Below are positions 1 to 8,744 of a DNA stretch of 36,358 nucleotides, piece after piece (within the stretch, counting starts at the first letter, position 1; every line of letters starts with the position of its first letter). The DNA lies in assembly GCA_002329155.1 (NCBI GenBank), contig DCXY01000051.1, positions 1 to 36,358 of the forward strand, read 5' to 3'. Position numbers and translations under genes: made by a program. The notes beneath the pieces are model-generated. The model had not been told where the DNA came from. It saw only the letters and a list, made by a program, of their open reading frames with translations, and did no database searches. Source of the stretch: Stenotrophomonas sp. UBA2124. Lineage in GTDB: Bacteria; Pseudomonadota; Gammaproteobacteria; Xanthomonadales; Xanthomonadaceae.

Positions 1-3000
1 GGTGCCTATGCCGAAGGTGACAATGCCACGGCAGCAGGCGAAGCGGCCAATGCCACCGGCAATGGCGCGGCAGCCTTCGGTTCCGGCGCCAGCGCCGTGG
101 CCGACAACACCGTAGCGGTGGGCCAGAACAGCTCGGCCACCGCCAATGGCTCGGTCGCCGTTGGCGGCATGGGCCAGGCTTATGACGAGTACAACTTCGC
201 ACTGCAGAACCCGGACGGCTCGCCGCAGCTGATCGCCACCCAGGCCGGTGAGAACGGCACCGCAGTGGGTTCGGGCTCGCAGGCCACCGGCAGCAATGCT
301 TCGGCGTTCGGCAACGGCGCGCAGGCTTACGGCAGCGACACCTTTGCCGCCGGCATGAAGTCGCGTGCGGTGGGTGACTGGGCCACTGCGGTGGGCAGCA
401 ATGCCTTTGCCAAGACCGACAGTGCCACCGCCGTGGGTGGCTACTCCTGGGCGCTGGAAGAAGGTGCAACCGCACTGGGCGCAGTGGCCTGGGCCACCGG
501 TAAGAACGCCACCGCGCTGGGTTCGGGTTCGTGGGCCGATGCGGCCAACGCCATCGCCATCGGCCCCAACACCTGGGCCAACGGCACCAATGCGATCGCC
601 ATGGGTGTAGGTGCGCTGAGCACCGGCAACAATGGCATCGCCATGGGCAACAGCAGCCTGGCCGATGCCACAAATTCGATGGCACTGGGCCGTGCTTCGA
701 TGTCGCTTGCCAACAACGGCGTGGCGATGGGCTTCCGCGCATCGGTGTACCAGAACGGCGTGGACGCGGTTGCCATCGGCGCCAATGCTAAGGCCGATGC
801 CAAGGGCAGCGTGGCCATGGGTTCAGGTTCGTTGGCCGACCGCGAGAACACCGTCTCGGTGGGCGCAGCGCAGGCCTGGACCGACGAGTACGGCGTGACC
901 CATGCGGCCAACACCCGCCAGATCACCAACGTGGCCGCAGGCACCGAGGCCACCGATGCGGTGAACAAGGCGCAGCTGGATGAAGTGGCCGAAACCGCCA
1001 ACACCACCAGCAAGTACTTCGCCGCAACCGGCAGTACGAACAGCGACGCCGGTGCCATGGCTGACGGGGATGGTGCCACTGCCGCGGGTGAGGCCAGCAA
1101 TGCAGCCGGCGATGGTGCTTCGGCCTTCGGCAATGGTGCCAATGCGATTGCCGAGGGTGCGGCTGCCTTCGGCCAGAATGCACTGGCTGCGGCCGATGGC
1201 AGCACTGCGGTTGGTCAGAACGCCACCGCGCAGGATGAGTACACGGTGGCCATGGGCGCCGAGTCCAGCGCGCTGGCCAGCGGTGCTACCGCACTGGGCG
1301 GCATGAGCTCGGCGGCAGGCGAGTCGTCGGTTGCGATCGGTGTGGCCAGCAACGCCAGCAGCCTTGGCAGCATCGCCGTAGGTGCCGGTGCCGCATCGCT
1401 GGGCGAAGGCAGCCTGGCCATGGGTACGGGTGCGGAAACGGGCTCGGCCCAGTTCGGCCTTTCCGCTGCCAATGCCATTGCCATGGGCTCGCGTGCCAAT
1501 GCCATGTTCGACAACAGCATGGCGCTGGGTGCACGTTCGGTGGTGGCTGCCGAGAACTCGGTGGCCATCGGTGCCGATGCCGCCGTCGCTGAAGCCAACG
1601 CAGTGGCGCTGGGTGCCGGTTCATTGGCCGACCGTGCCAACACGGTATCGGTGGGCATCGAAGGCGGCGAGCGCCAGATCACCAACGTGGCGGCCGGCAG
1701 CAAGGCCACCGACGCGGTGAACAAGTCGCAGCTGGATGAAGTGGCCGGCATGGCCGGGGAGACCAACAAGTACTTCCAGGCCAGCGGTGAGGGCGTGGCG
1801 ACGGCCAGCGGCAGCAACGCGGTTGCTTCCGGTGCCGGCGCGACGGCCAGCGGCAACCGCAGCACCGCGCTGGGTACCGCGACCACCGCCAATGCCACCG
1901 GCGCGACCGCGGTGGGTGCCGATGCCTCGGCACGCGGCACCAACAGCACCGCACTCGGCCGCAACACCTCCATCACCGCGACCAACGGCGTGGCCATCGG
2001 CTACGGCGCCTTCGCCAGCAACGGCGTGAACAGCGTCGCGATCGGTTCGGGTGCCGGTGTCTCGGGTGCGAACTCGGTGGCACTGGGCTCCGGCGCGCGT
2101 GCCACCGAGGCCAACGTGATCTCGGTGGGCGGTGGTAACGGCACCGATGGTCCGGCAACCCGCCGCATCGTCAATGTCGGCAACGGCCGGGTGGCCGAAG
2201 GCAGCACCGATGCGGTCACCGGCGGCCAGCTGCATGTCACCAACCAGCGTGTGGGCGCGGTGGAAACCCGCGTCAACGACATCGATACGCGCATCGGTTC
2301 GGTGGAAGGCGTCACCGCCAATGCGGTGACCTATGACGACAGCAACCGCGCCAGCCTGACCCTGGCCGGCGCCACCGGCACCCGCATCGACAACCTGGCC
2401 GCAGGCAGCATCAGTGCCGGCAGCATGCAGGCGATCAATGGTGGCCAGCTGTTCCAGTCGCTGGGCAATATCGCCAGCTTCCTGGGTGGCGGTGCCGGCA
2501 TCGGCATGCAGGGTGTGTTCGTGGCGCCGACCTACGTGATCCAGGGCAGCAGCTACAACAACGTGGGTGCGGCACTTACCGCGCTGGACCAGCAGGTCAG
2601 CTCCATCAACAACCGCATCGCCGGTAATGGCAACGGCAACAATGGAAACGGCCAGGGCAGCAACGGCAATGGCCAGGGAAACAACGGCAATGGCAACGGC
2701 CGCAACACCACCGGCCCGACCGGTGCCACGGTCGCTGCCACCGGTGGTGCCACGATGGGCGAACAGGCCACGGCCAACCACGCAACCGGCACCGCCATGG
2801 GCAACAGCAGCTATGCCCATGGCCCCAACGACACCGCGCTGGGCAACAACGCACGCGTCGATGCCGATGGCAGCACCGCGGTGGGCTCCAACTCGCACGT
2901 CAGTGCCGCGGCGACCAACGCGGTTGCAGTGGGCGAAAGCGCCAGCGTCACCGCAGCGTCCGGTACCGCGTTGGGCCAGGGTGCCAGCGTCACCGCCGAA

Positions 3001-3483
3001 GGTGCGGTGGCACTGGGCCAGGGCTCGGTGGCTGACCGTGCCAACACCGTGTCGGTGGGCAGTACCGGCCATGAGCGCCAGGTCACCAATGTCGCGGCCG
3101 GTACCCAGGCCACCGATGCGGTGAACAAGGGTCAGCTGGACCAGGGCATCGCCACGGCCAACAGCTACACCGACAGCAAGTTCAACGGCCTCAACGACAG
3201 CTTCACCGGCTTGCGCAACGACATGGACAACCGGCTGCGCAATGTTGACCGCCGCATCGACCGCCAGGGCGCGATGAACGCGGCGATGTTGAACATGGCC
3301 ACCAGTGCCGCCGGCATCCGCACCCCCAACCGCGTGGGTGTGGGTGTGGGCTACCAGAGTGGCGAGTCGGCACTGTCGGTGGGCTACCAGCGTGCGTTGA
3401 GCGACCGCGCCACGCTGACCATCGGTGGTGCCTTCAGCAGTGATGACAGTTCGGTAGGCGTGGGCGCCGGCTTCGGCTGGTAA
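1..3483 (+). CDS. Trimeric autotransporter adhesin (YadA/Hia-type), 5'-truncated by window edge
   Basis: The reading frame is open from base 1, so the N-terminus, including the signal peptide, lies outside the window. The first in-frame GTG at 97 is inside the head repeats and is not a start. The protein is built from degenerate 14-15-residue Hep/Hag head repeats of the AxAxGxxSxA type. Neck/stalk connectors (ENTVSVG or ANTVSVG followed by RQITNVAAG, ATDAVNK, QLDEV) occur near 844-990, 1636-1746 and 3037-3141, with a variant at 2119-2250. A Gly/Asn-rich linker lies at 2623-2703. The last ~80 residues (about 3235-3480) match the YadA anchor, with a coiled coil followed by four short beta strands ending in a terminal Trp. 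Family members trimerise in the outer membrane and bind host or abiotic surfaces. The ligand cannot be told from sequence. Confidence 0.93.
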   Translation, partial: GAYAEGDNATAAGEAANATGNGAAAFGSGASAVADNTVAVGQNSSATANGSVAVGGMGQAYDEYNFALQNPDGSPQLIATQAGENGTAVGSGSQATGSNASAFGNGAQAYGSDTFAAGMKSRAVGDWATAVGSNAFAKTDSATAVGGYSWALEEGATALGAVAWATGKNATALGSGSWADAANAIAIGPNTWANGTNAIAMGVGALSTGNNGIAMGNSSLADATNSMALGRASMSLANNGVAMGFRASVYQNGVDAVAIGANAKADAKGSVAMGSGSLADRENTVSVGAAQAWTDEYGVTHAANTRQITNVAAGTEATDAVNKAQLDEVAETANTTSKYFAATGSTNSDAGAMADGDGATAAGEASNAAGDGASAFGNGANAIAEGAAAFGQNALAAADGSTAVGQNATAQDEYTVAMGAESSALASGATALGGMSSAAGESSVAIGVASNASSLGSIAVGAGAASLGEGSLAMGTGAETGSAQFGLSAANAIAMGSRANAMFDNSMALGARSVVAAENSVAIGADAAVAEANAVALGAGSLADRANTVSVGIEGGERQITNVAAGSKATDAVNKSQLDEVAGMAGETNKYFQASGEGVATASGSNAVASGAGATASGNRSTALGTATTANATGATAVGADASARGTNSTALGRNTSITATNGVAIGYGAFASNGVNSVAIGSGAGVSGANSVALGSGARATEANVISVGGGNGTDGPATRRIVNVGNGRVAEGSTDAVTGGQLHVTNQRVGAVETRVNDIDTRIGSVEGVTANAVTYDDSNRASLTLAGATGTRIDNLAAGSISAGSMQAINGGQLFQSLGNIASFLGGGAGIGMQGVFVAPTYVIQGSSYNNVGAALTALDQQVSSINNRIAGNGNGNNGNGQGSNGNGQGNNGNGNGRNTTGPTGATVAATGGATMGEQATANHATGTAMGNSSYAHGPNDTALGNNARVDADGSTAVGSNSHVSAAATNAVAVGESASVTAASGTALGQGASVTAEGAVALGQGSVADRANTVSVGSTGHERQVTNVAAGTQATDAVNKGQLDQGIATANSYTDSKFNGLNDSFTGLRNDMDNRLRNVDRRIDRQGAMNAAMLNMATSAAGIRTPNRVGVGVGYQSGESALSVGYQRALSDRATLTIGGAFSSDDSSVGVGAGFGW
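2623..2703 (+). repeat. Gly/Asn-rich (NGNG/NGQG) low-complexity linker in the adhesin
   Basis: About 27 codons are almost only Gly and Asn with a few Gln, Ser and Arg (GNGNGNNGNGQG-type units). They come straight after a stalk segment ending VSSINNRIAG and before a further head block. The underlying DNA is a short-period repeat of GGCAAT/GGCAAC units. It is probably a flexible spacer between two head/stalk blocks, and such short-period DNA could vary in length between strains. Confidence 0.7.
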
Positions 3484-3524
3484 ACCCACGGTGGGTTCTG
3501 CCCCCGGCCGCTGCGGCGGGGGCA
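3484..3524 (+). other. Two inverted repeats just after the adhesin stop codon
   Basis: Directly after the TAA, ACCCAC (3484-3489) and GTGGGT (3491-3496) form a short palindrome. Next, TGCCCCC (3499-3505) can pair with GGGGGCA (3518-3524). No T-tract follows, so this is not a canonical intrinsic terminator. It may be a weak terminator or a 3'-end stabilising structure for the adhesin mRNA. Confidence 0.4.
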
Positions 3525-3544
3525 TCCAGGTTCGTTGCCGGAAT

Positions 3545-3574
3545 TTGCCGGCCCTGCCCCCGCAGGACCGGCAA
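3545..3574 (+). other. Strong imperfect hairpin upstream of the protease gene
   Basis: TTGCCGG (3545-3551) pairs with CCGGCAA (3568-3574). Inside it, after one C/A mismatch, CCTGC (3553-3557) pairs with GCAGG (3562-3566) around a CCCC loop. That gives 12 base pairs, centred about 87 bases before the protease start. No U-run follows. It could be part of the 5' leader, the 3' end of the adhesin transcript, or a dispersed palindromic element. Confidence 0.5.
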
Positions 3575-3646
3575 GGCGAGCCAGGAAGGCTGGGCAAAAG
3601 CAGCACATGAGGTTCCATCCCTGTTCCAAACGACGAGAGATCGAAC

Positions 3647-5527
3647 ATGAAGAAGAAGAGCAAGCTTGCAGTGGCGGTAGCGGGTGTCGTGCTGATGGCT
3701 TCGGCAGGTGTTTCCACTGCCTCGGCAGCCGACGTCAGCAAGGTCAAGGTGGTTCCGATCAGCGAACCGGCCGGGCAGACCGGCGATGCCTATCGCTTCG
3801 TGGTCAAGTACCGCGCCGGCTCGGCCGAGCTGCGTGATACCGCCGCCATCAACCGTGGCCTGAGCGCCGCAGCCACCCGCGCCGGGCTTGACCGCGCCGT
3901 GCTGCGCAGCGGCGCCGGGGCCGCCACGCCTGCTGCCAGTGCCACCCTGATGCGCCGCATGGCGGTGCCGGGCTGGAGCGTGGTCAAGACCTCGCGTGCG
4001 CTCAACGCCAGCGAGGCGGCCAATTTCGTGCGCGAGCTGCGTGCCAACCCGGCCGTGGAGAGTGCGGATGTGGACCTGCGCTTCAAGCGCCTGCAGACGG
4101 TGGCCCCGAGCTTCACCCCGAACGATCCGCAGACCCAGCAGTACCAGTGGAACTTCTACAACGCCAAGGCTGGCGTGCGCGCCACCGAAGCCTGGGACAA
4201 GTCGCAGGGCGAGGGCGTGGTGGTGGCGGTGCTGGACACCGGTATCGCCAAGGACAACCCGGACCTGCAGGACAATGTGATTCCGGGTTACGACATGATC
4301 ACCGACAAGCGTATCTCGCGCCGTGACGCCGACGGTCGCGCGCCGGGCGGCTGGGACATGGGTGACTGGGTGGAAGCCGACTACTGCACCGGCTGGGCCA
4401 CCAACAACCCGCATCCGGCCAGCGACAGCTCCTGGCACGGCAGCCACGTGGCCGGCACCATCGCCCAGGAAACCAACAACGGCAGCGGCCTGGCCGGCCT
4501 GGCGTTCAAGAGCAAGGTCATGCCGATCCGCGTGCTGGGCTCCTGCGGCGGCTTCGGCAGCGACATCGCCGATGGCATGATCTGGGCATCCGGCGGCGAG
4601 GTTCCGGGTCTGCCGGTCAATACCAATCCGGCCGAAGTGATCAACATGAGCCTGGGCAGCGTCAGCCCTGCTGCTTGCCCTGCGGTGTATCAGGAAGCCA
4701 TCGATGGCGCCAACAGCCGCGGCACCATCATCGTGGTGGCCGCCGGCAATGACAACGCCAACGCCGGCACCTACACCATGTCTTCGTGCAACAACGTGAT
4801 CAGCGTGGGTGCCACCGGCATCACCGGTGCGCGTGCCTACTACTCCAACTACGGTGACAAGGTGGATCTGGCCGCGCCGGGTGGCGGCGGTGCCGGCGAC
4901 GGCAATCCGAACGGCTACATCTGGCAGGTGATGAACGGCGGCGCCAAGGGCCCGACCGCCGAGTGGATTCTCGGTGGCATGGGCGGCACCTCGATGGCCT
5001 CGCCGCACGTGGCCGCGGCCGTGGCCATGGTGCAGAGCGTGGTCGATACCCCGCTGACCCTGGCGCAGATGCGTGACCTGCTGAAGAAGACCGCCACGCC
5101 GTTCCCGGTGGCCATCCCGGCCAGCACGCCCATCGGCGCCGGCATCCTGAACATCGATGCCGCACTGACCAAGGCCACCGAGCCGCCGTGCAACCCGGAA
5201 GTGGAGGAATGCGGCCCCGACGCCATTCCGCTGACCAACAAGGTGGCCCTGCCCAACCAGGGTGGCAGCGCCGGCAGCGAGACGCTGTACAGCTTCGAAG
5301 CAGAGGCCGGCAAGACGCTGACCTTCATGACCTACGGTGGCAGCGGTGACGTGTCGCTGTATGTCAGCTTCGACAAGGAGCCGACCACCAGCGCCTTCGA
5401 CGCCAAGTCCACCCGCGCTGGCAACAGCGAGACCGTGCGTTTCACCGCGCCCAAGGCCGGCACGTACATGGTCAAGCTGGTTGGCGCCAGCTCGTACGCA
5501 GGCGTCAGCCTGGTTGCACGCCAGTAA
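3647..5527 (+). CDS. Secreted subtilisin-like serine protease (S8), StmPr-type, with C-terminal PPC domain
   Basis: This 626-residue preproprotease starts at ATG 3647 behind a purine-rich GAGAGA. Residues 1-27 are a Sec signal peptide (KKK, hydrophobic core, ASA cleavage site). Residues ~30-150 look like an I9-type propeptide. The catalytic domain spans ~160-510 with Asp197 in LDTGI, His264 in WHGSHVAG, oxyanion Asn368 in AAGN and Ser449 in GTSMASPH. After a Pro/Glu/Cys linker, residues ~530-626 form a PPC (bacterial pre-peptidase C-terminal) domain, usually removed or used in secretion. In Stenotrophomonas maltophilia the major extracellular proteases are subtilases of this kind exported by the Xps type II system, whose genes follow directly here. 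It is therefore a likely substrate of that system, by inference. The gene is intact and all catalytic residues are present. Confidence 0.93.
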   Translation: MKKKSKLAVAVAGVVLMASAGVSTASAADVSKVKVVPISEPAGQTGDAYRFVVKYRAGSAELRDTAAINRGLSAAATRAGLDRAVLRSGAGAATPAASATLMRRMAVPGWSVVKTSRALNASEAANFVRELRANPAVESADVDLRFKRLQTVAPSFTPNDPQTQQYQWNFYNAKAGVRATEAWDKSQGEGVVVAVLDTGIAKDNPDLQDNVIPGYDMITDKRISRRDADGRAPGGWDMGDWVEADYCTGWATNNPHPASDSSWHGSHVAGTIAQETNNGSGLAGLAFKSKVMPIRVLGSCGGFGSDIADGMIWASGGEVPGLPVNTNPAEVINMSLGSVSPAACPAVYQEAIDGANSRGTIIVVAAGNDNANAGTYTMSSCNNVISVGATGITGARAYYSNYGDKVDLAAPGGGGAGDGNPNGYIWQVMNGGAKGPTAEWILGGMGGTSMASPHVAAAVAMVQSVVDTPLTLAQMRDLLKKTATPFPVAIPASTPIGAGILNIDAALTKATEPPCNPEVEECGPDAIPLTNKVALPNQGGSAGSETLYSFEAEAGKTLTFMTYGGSGDVSLYVSFDKEPTTSAFDAKSTRAGNSETVRFTAPKAGTYMVKLVGASSYAGVSLVARQ

Positions 5528-5548
5528 AACGGCCTGATTGGAGTCACC

Positions 5549-5577
5549 GAGCCCCGGCCATGCCGGGGCTCTTTTTT
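5549..5577 (+). terminator. Rho-independent terminator of the protease gene
   Basis: A perfect 10-bp stem, GAGCCCCGGC (5549-5558) with GCCGGGGCTC (5562-5571), has a 3-base CAT loop and is followed at once by six T residues. It lies 21 bases after the protease stop and separates that transcript from the type II secretion operon. Confidence 0.93.
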
Positions 5578-5599
5578 GCATGACCGGTTCATCCAGAGT

Positions 5600-5659
5600 G
5601 GTGCTGGCTGGCGGGCTGCGATCAGCACCTGCCAGAGACACCATGCCAATCGCATTGGC
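5600..5659 (+). promoter_or_regulatory. Inverted repeats upstream of the type II secretion operon (possible operator)
   Basis: GGTGCTG (5600-5606) is matched by CAGCACC (5623-5629). A tighter palindrome follows: GCCAAT (5645-5650), CGC, ATTGGC (5654-5659), perfect over 6+6 bases. The latter lies about 50 bases upstream of the candidate -10 box at 5709, a position used by activators. No regulator is recognised from the sequence. Confidence 0.35.
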
Positions 5660-5705
5660 CTGTGCGAAATCCACCCGTTCAGGCACACGGCGGACGTGGA
5701 TGAAC

Positions 5706-5714
5706 TGCTAAAGT
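5706..5714 (+). promoter_or_regulatory. Candidate extended -10 promoter for the gsp/xps operon
   Basis: TGCTAAAGT at 5706-5714 fits an extended -10 (TGN then TAAAGT). It would place the transcription start near 5721, 17 bases before the GTG start of gspE. No good -35 hexamer is seen at 16-18 bases upstream, so this is tentative. Confidence 0.35.
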
Positions 5715-5727
5715 CCCGGTAACAGAT

Positions 5728-5733
5728 GGAGGG
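5728..5733 (+). promoter_or_regulatory. Ribosome binding site that decides the gspE start
   Basis: GGAGGG at 5728-5733 sits 4 bases before GTG 5738. It lies inside the frame that would start at ATG 5726, and that ATG has no Shine-Dalgarno of its own. The GTG is therefore the better start. Confidence 0.6.
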
Positions 5734-5737
5734 ATGC

Positions 5738-7465
5738 GTGAACGCGGTAGTCACCGACACCAACCCTGCGGCTACACCGGTTGAACGGGTAGTGCAGGAG
5801 CTGCTCGCACAAGGCCGCCTGAAGGAGGCCGACCTGCAGCGCGCCCGCCAGTTGCAGCGTGAATCCGGCAGTGACCTGCTGGTGTTGCTGGCACGGCTGG
5901 GGCTGGTGTCCGAACGTGACCACGCCGACGCCTGCGCCCGCGTGCTGGGCCTGCGCCTGCTGCCGGGGCGTGAGGTGGCCGAGCACCCGCCAGAGCTGGT
6001 GGAAGGCGCCGAGCCGATGCCGCTGCGCTTCCTCAAACAATTCCAGGTGCTGCCGCTGGGTGAACAGCGTGGCCGCATCCTGCTGTGGATGGCCGACCCA
6101 CAGGACCGCTACGCGCTGGAGGCCGTGCAGCTGGCCACCGGCTGCGATGTCACCCCGCTGGTGGGCCTGCGCAGCGAAGTGGACGAGGCGATCGAACGCT
6201 GGCATGGCCAAGGCCGCAGCGCGATGGGCACCATCCTGGAAGCCGCCGATGGCGAAGCCGTGCAGATGGATGACATCGAGCACCTGCGCGATCTCGCCTC
6301 CGAAGCACCGGTGATCCGGCTGGTGAACCTGCTGATCCAGCGTGCGGTGGAACTGCGCGCGTCCGACATCCACGTCGAACCGTTCGAGAACCGGCTGAAG
6401 GTGCGTTACCGCGTGGACGGCGTGCTGGTGGACGGCGAAAGCCCGCCGGTGAACCTCACCGCGGCGGTCATCAGCCGCATCAAGATCATGGCCAAGCTCA
6501 ACATCGCCGAGCGTCGCCTGCCGCAGGATGGCCGCATCATGCTGCGCGTGCAGGGCAAGGAGCTGGACCTGCGCGTGAGCACCATGCCCACCGCGCATGG
6601 CGAGAGCGTGGTGATGCGCCTGCTCGACCGCGAAGCGGTGGTGTTCGATTTCCAGCGGCTGGGTTTCGACGATGCCTTCCTGCCGCAGTTCAACAAGGTG
6701 CTGGCGCAGCCGCACGGCATCCTGCTGGTCACCGGCCCCACCGGCTCGGGCAAGACCACCACGCTGTACACCGCGCTGAGCCAGCTCAACACCGACAAGG
6801 TCAAGATCATCACCGTCGAAGACCCGGTGGAATACCAGCTGGAAGGCATCAACCAGATCCAGGCGCGGCCGCAGATCGGGCTGGATTTCGCCAATGCCCT
6901 GCGTGGCATCGTGCGACAGGACCCGGACGTGATCATGATCGGCGAAATGCGCGATCTGGAAACCGCGCGCATCGCCATCCAGTCCGCGCTCACCGGCCAC
7001 CTGGTGCTGTCCACGCTGCATACCAACAACGCCGCTGGTGGCATCACCCGCCTGCTGGACATGGGCGTGGAGGACTACCTGCTCACCTCCACCATCAACG
7101 GCATCCTTGCCCAGCGCCTGGTGCGGCGGCTGGAGCCCACGCACGCGCAGCGTTACCCGGCCTCGGCCGAGGAAATCGAGCGATTCAACCTGCGCCGTTA
7201 CCAGCCGCAGGGCGACATTCACCTGTACCGCCCACAGCCCTCGCAGCTCGCGCCCACCGGTTACAAGGGGCGCACTACCATCGTTGAATTCCTGGTGATG
7301 GACGATGCGCTGCGCAACGCGGTGATGCGCAAGGCCGGCATGGGCGAGATCGAACAGCTGGCGCGTGCTTCGGGCATGCGCACCATGTACGAGGACGGCA
7401 TCGTCAAGGCACTGCGTGGCCACACCACGCTGGAAGAAGTGCTGCGGGTGACGGAGGACGCATGA
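5738..7465 (+). CDS. gspE: Type II secretion ATPase GspE (XpsE)
   Basis: This is the cytoplasmic hexameric ATPase that powers pseudopilus assembly. From GTG 5738 it is 575 residues; an in-frame ATG at 5726 would add four. An N-terminal GspE domain (about residues 1-150), which binds GspL in the family, precedes the RecA-like ATPase. Walker A is GPTGSGKT (333-340), the Walker B region is IMIGEMRD (Glu403), and the His box is GHLVLSTLHT. The CxxC-xn-CxxC zinc loop typical of GspE is absent: the four positions read Glu466, His469, Pro501 and Leu504, although the flanking LVRRL and GYKGRT are conserved. I recall that Xanthomonas XpsE also lacks these cysteines. It is the first gene of the operon, after a terminator and about 200 bases of non-coding DNA. 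Confidence 0.96.
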   Translation: MNAVVTDTNPAATPVERVVQELLAQGRLKEADLQRARQLQRESGSDLLVLLARLGLVSERDHADACARVLGLRLLPGREVAEHPPELVEGAEPMPLRFLKQFQVLPLGEQRGRILLWMADPQDRYALEAVQLATGCDVTPLVGLRSEVDEAIERWHGQGRSAMGTILEAADGEAVQMDDIEHLRDLASEAPVIRLVNLLIQRAVELRASDIHVEPFENRLKVRYRVDGVLVDGESPPVNLTAAVISRIKIMAKLNIAERRLPQDGRIMLRVQGKELDLRVSTMPTAHGESVVMRLLDREAVVFDFQRLGFDDAFLPQFNKVLAQPHGILLVTGPTGSGKTTTLYTALSQLNTDKVKIITVEDPVEYQLEGINQIQARPQIGLDFANALRGIVRQDPDVIMIGEMRDLETARIAIQSALTGHLVLSTLHTNNAAGGITRLLDMGVEDYLLTSTINGILAQRLVRRLEPTHAQRYPASAEEIERFNLRRYQPQGDIHLYRPQPSQLAPTGYKGRTTIVEFLVMDDALRNAVMRKAGMGEIEQLARASGMRTMYEDGIVKALRGHTTLEEVLRVTEDA

Positions 7466-7496
7466 GCCTGCACGCATCCAGCGAGTGGCGGCACTG

Positions 7497-8714
7497 ATGC
7501 CGTTGTACCGCTACAAGGCACTGGATGCCCATGGCGAACTGCTGGACGGCCAGATGGAAGCGGCCAGCGATGCCGATGTCATCGCGCGCCTGCAGGAGCA
7601 GGGCCATCTGCCGGTGGAAACACGGCTGGCCACCGGTTCGGCATTCGAGGGCGGCAGCTGGAAGCAATGGCGGCAGCGCCCGTTCGCCGGTGCCACGCTG
7701 GTGCAGTTCACCCAGCAGCTGGCCACCCTGCTCAGCGCCGGCCAGCCGTTGGACCGCGCCCTCACCATCCTGCTGGAAACGCCCGAGGACGCACGCTCGC
7801 GCCGGGTGATCAGCGACATCCGCGACACCGTGCGCGGCGGTGCGCCGCTGTCGCAGGCGCTGGAACGCCAGCACGGCCTGTTCTCGCGGCTGTACATCAA
7901 CATGGTGCGTGCCGGTGAAGCCGGTGGCAGCCTGCATGAAACCCTGCAGCGCCTCGCCGATTACCTGGAGCGCAGCCAGGAGCTGAAGGGCAGGGTGGTC
8001 AACGCCATGATCTACCCGGCCATCCTGCTGGTGGTCGTGGGCGGTGCGCTGTTGTTCCTGCTTGGCTATGTGGTGCCGCAGTTCGCGCAGATGTACGAAA
8101 GCCTGGACGTCAGCCTGCCATGGTTCACCAACGTGGTGTTGCAGATCGGCCTGTTCGTGCGCCAGTGGTGGATCGTGCTGATCGTGGTGCCTGCCGTGCT
8201 GCTGCTGTGGATGGAACGCAAGCGCCGCGATCCGGAATTCAGGCTGGCCTTCGATGGCTGGCTGCTGCAGCGGCCCATGATCGGTGCGCTGGTGGCCAGG
8301 CTGGAAACCGCGCGCCTTGCGCGCACGCTGGGCACGCTGCTGCGCAACGGCGTGCCGCTGCTGTCCGGGCTGGGCATCGCCCGCAACGTGCTGGGCAACC
8401 GCGCGCTGGCCGCCGACGTGGCCGAAGCCGGTGAAGCGGTGAAGAACGGCGCCGGGCTGTCCATCTCACTGTCGCGCAATGGCCGCTTTCCACGGCTGGC
8501 ACTGCAGATGATCCAGGTGGGCGAGGAGTCCGGCACCCTGGAAAACATGCTGCTCAAGACCGCCGATACCTTCGATGTGGAAAGCACGCGCAGCATCGAC
8601 CGCATGCTCGCCGCACTGGTGCCGGTGATCACTCTGCTGCTCGCCTCGGTGGTGGGCGTGGTGATCATCGCCGTGCTGGTGCCGCTGTACGACCTGACCA
8701 ACGCCATAGGCTGA
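7497..8714 (+). CDS. gspF: Type II secretion inner-membrane platform protein GspF
   Basis: This polytopic inner-membrane protein couples the GspE ATPase to pseudopilin assembly. The start chosen is ATG 7497 (MPLYRYKALD, the usual GspF opening), giving 405 residues, the normal family length. An in-frame GTG at 7485 would add four residues. Two T2SF domains are separated by membrane segments near residues 170-195 and 215-240, with a last segment at ~372-398. Conserved features include TQQLATLLSAGQPLDRAL and a second copy around LARTLGTLLRNGVPLL. It begins 31 bases after gspE. Confidence 0.95.
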   Translation: MPLYRYKALDAHGELLDGQMEAASDADVIARLQEQGHLPVETRLATGSAFEGGSWKQWRQRPFAGATLVQFTQQLATLLSAGQPLDRALTILLETPEDARSRRVISDIRDTVRGGAPLSQALERQHGLFSRLYINMVRAGEAGGSLHETLQRLADYLERSQELKGRVVNAMIYPAILLVVVGGALLFLLGYVVPQFAQMYESLDVSLPWFTNVVLQIGLFVRQWWIVLIVVPAVLLLWMERKRRDPEFRLAFDGWLLQRPMIGALVARLETARLARTLGTLLRNGVPLLSGLGIARNVLGNRALAADVAEAGEAVKNGAGLSISLSRNGRFPRLALQMIQVGEESGTLENMLLKTADTFDVESTRSIDRMLAALVPVITLLLASVVGVVIIAVLVPLYDLTNAIG

Positions 8715-8744
8715 CCCCCACCCTTGCAGACGAGGAAACCACCG

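Noticed and set aside
97..99. GTG as the start of the adhesin
   Set aside because: The frame is open from base 1 with the same head repeats, there is no signal peptide, and homologous modules continue upstream.
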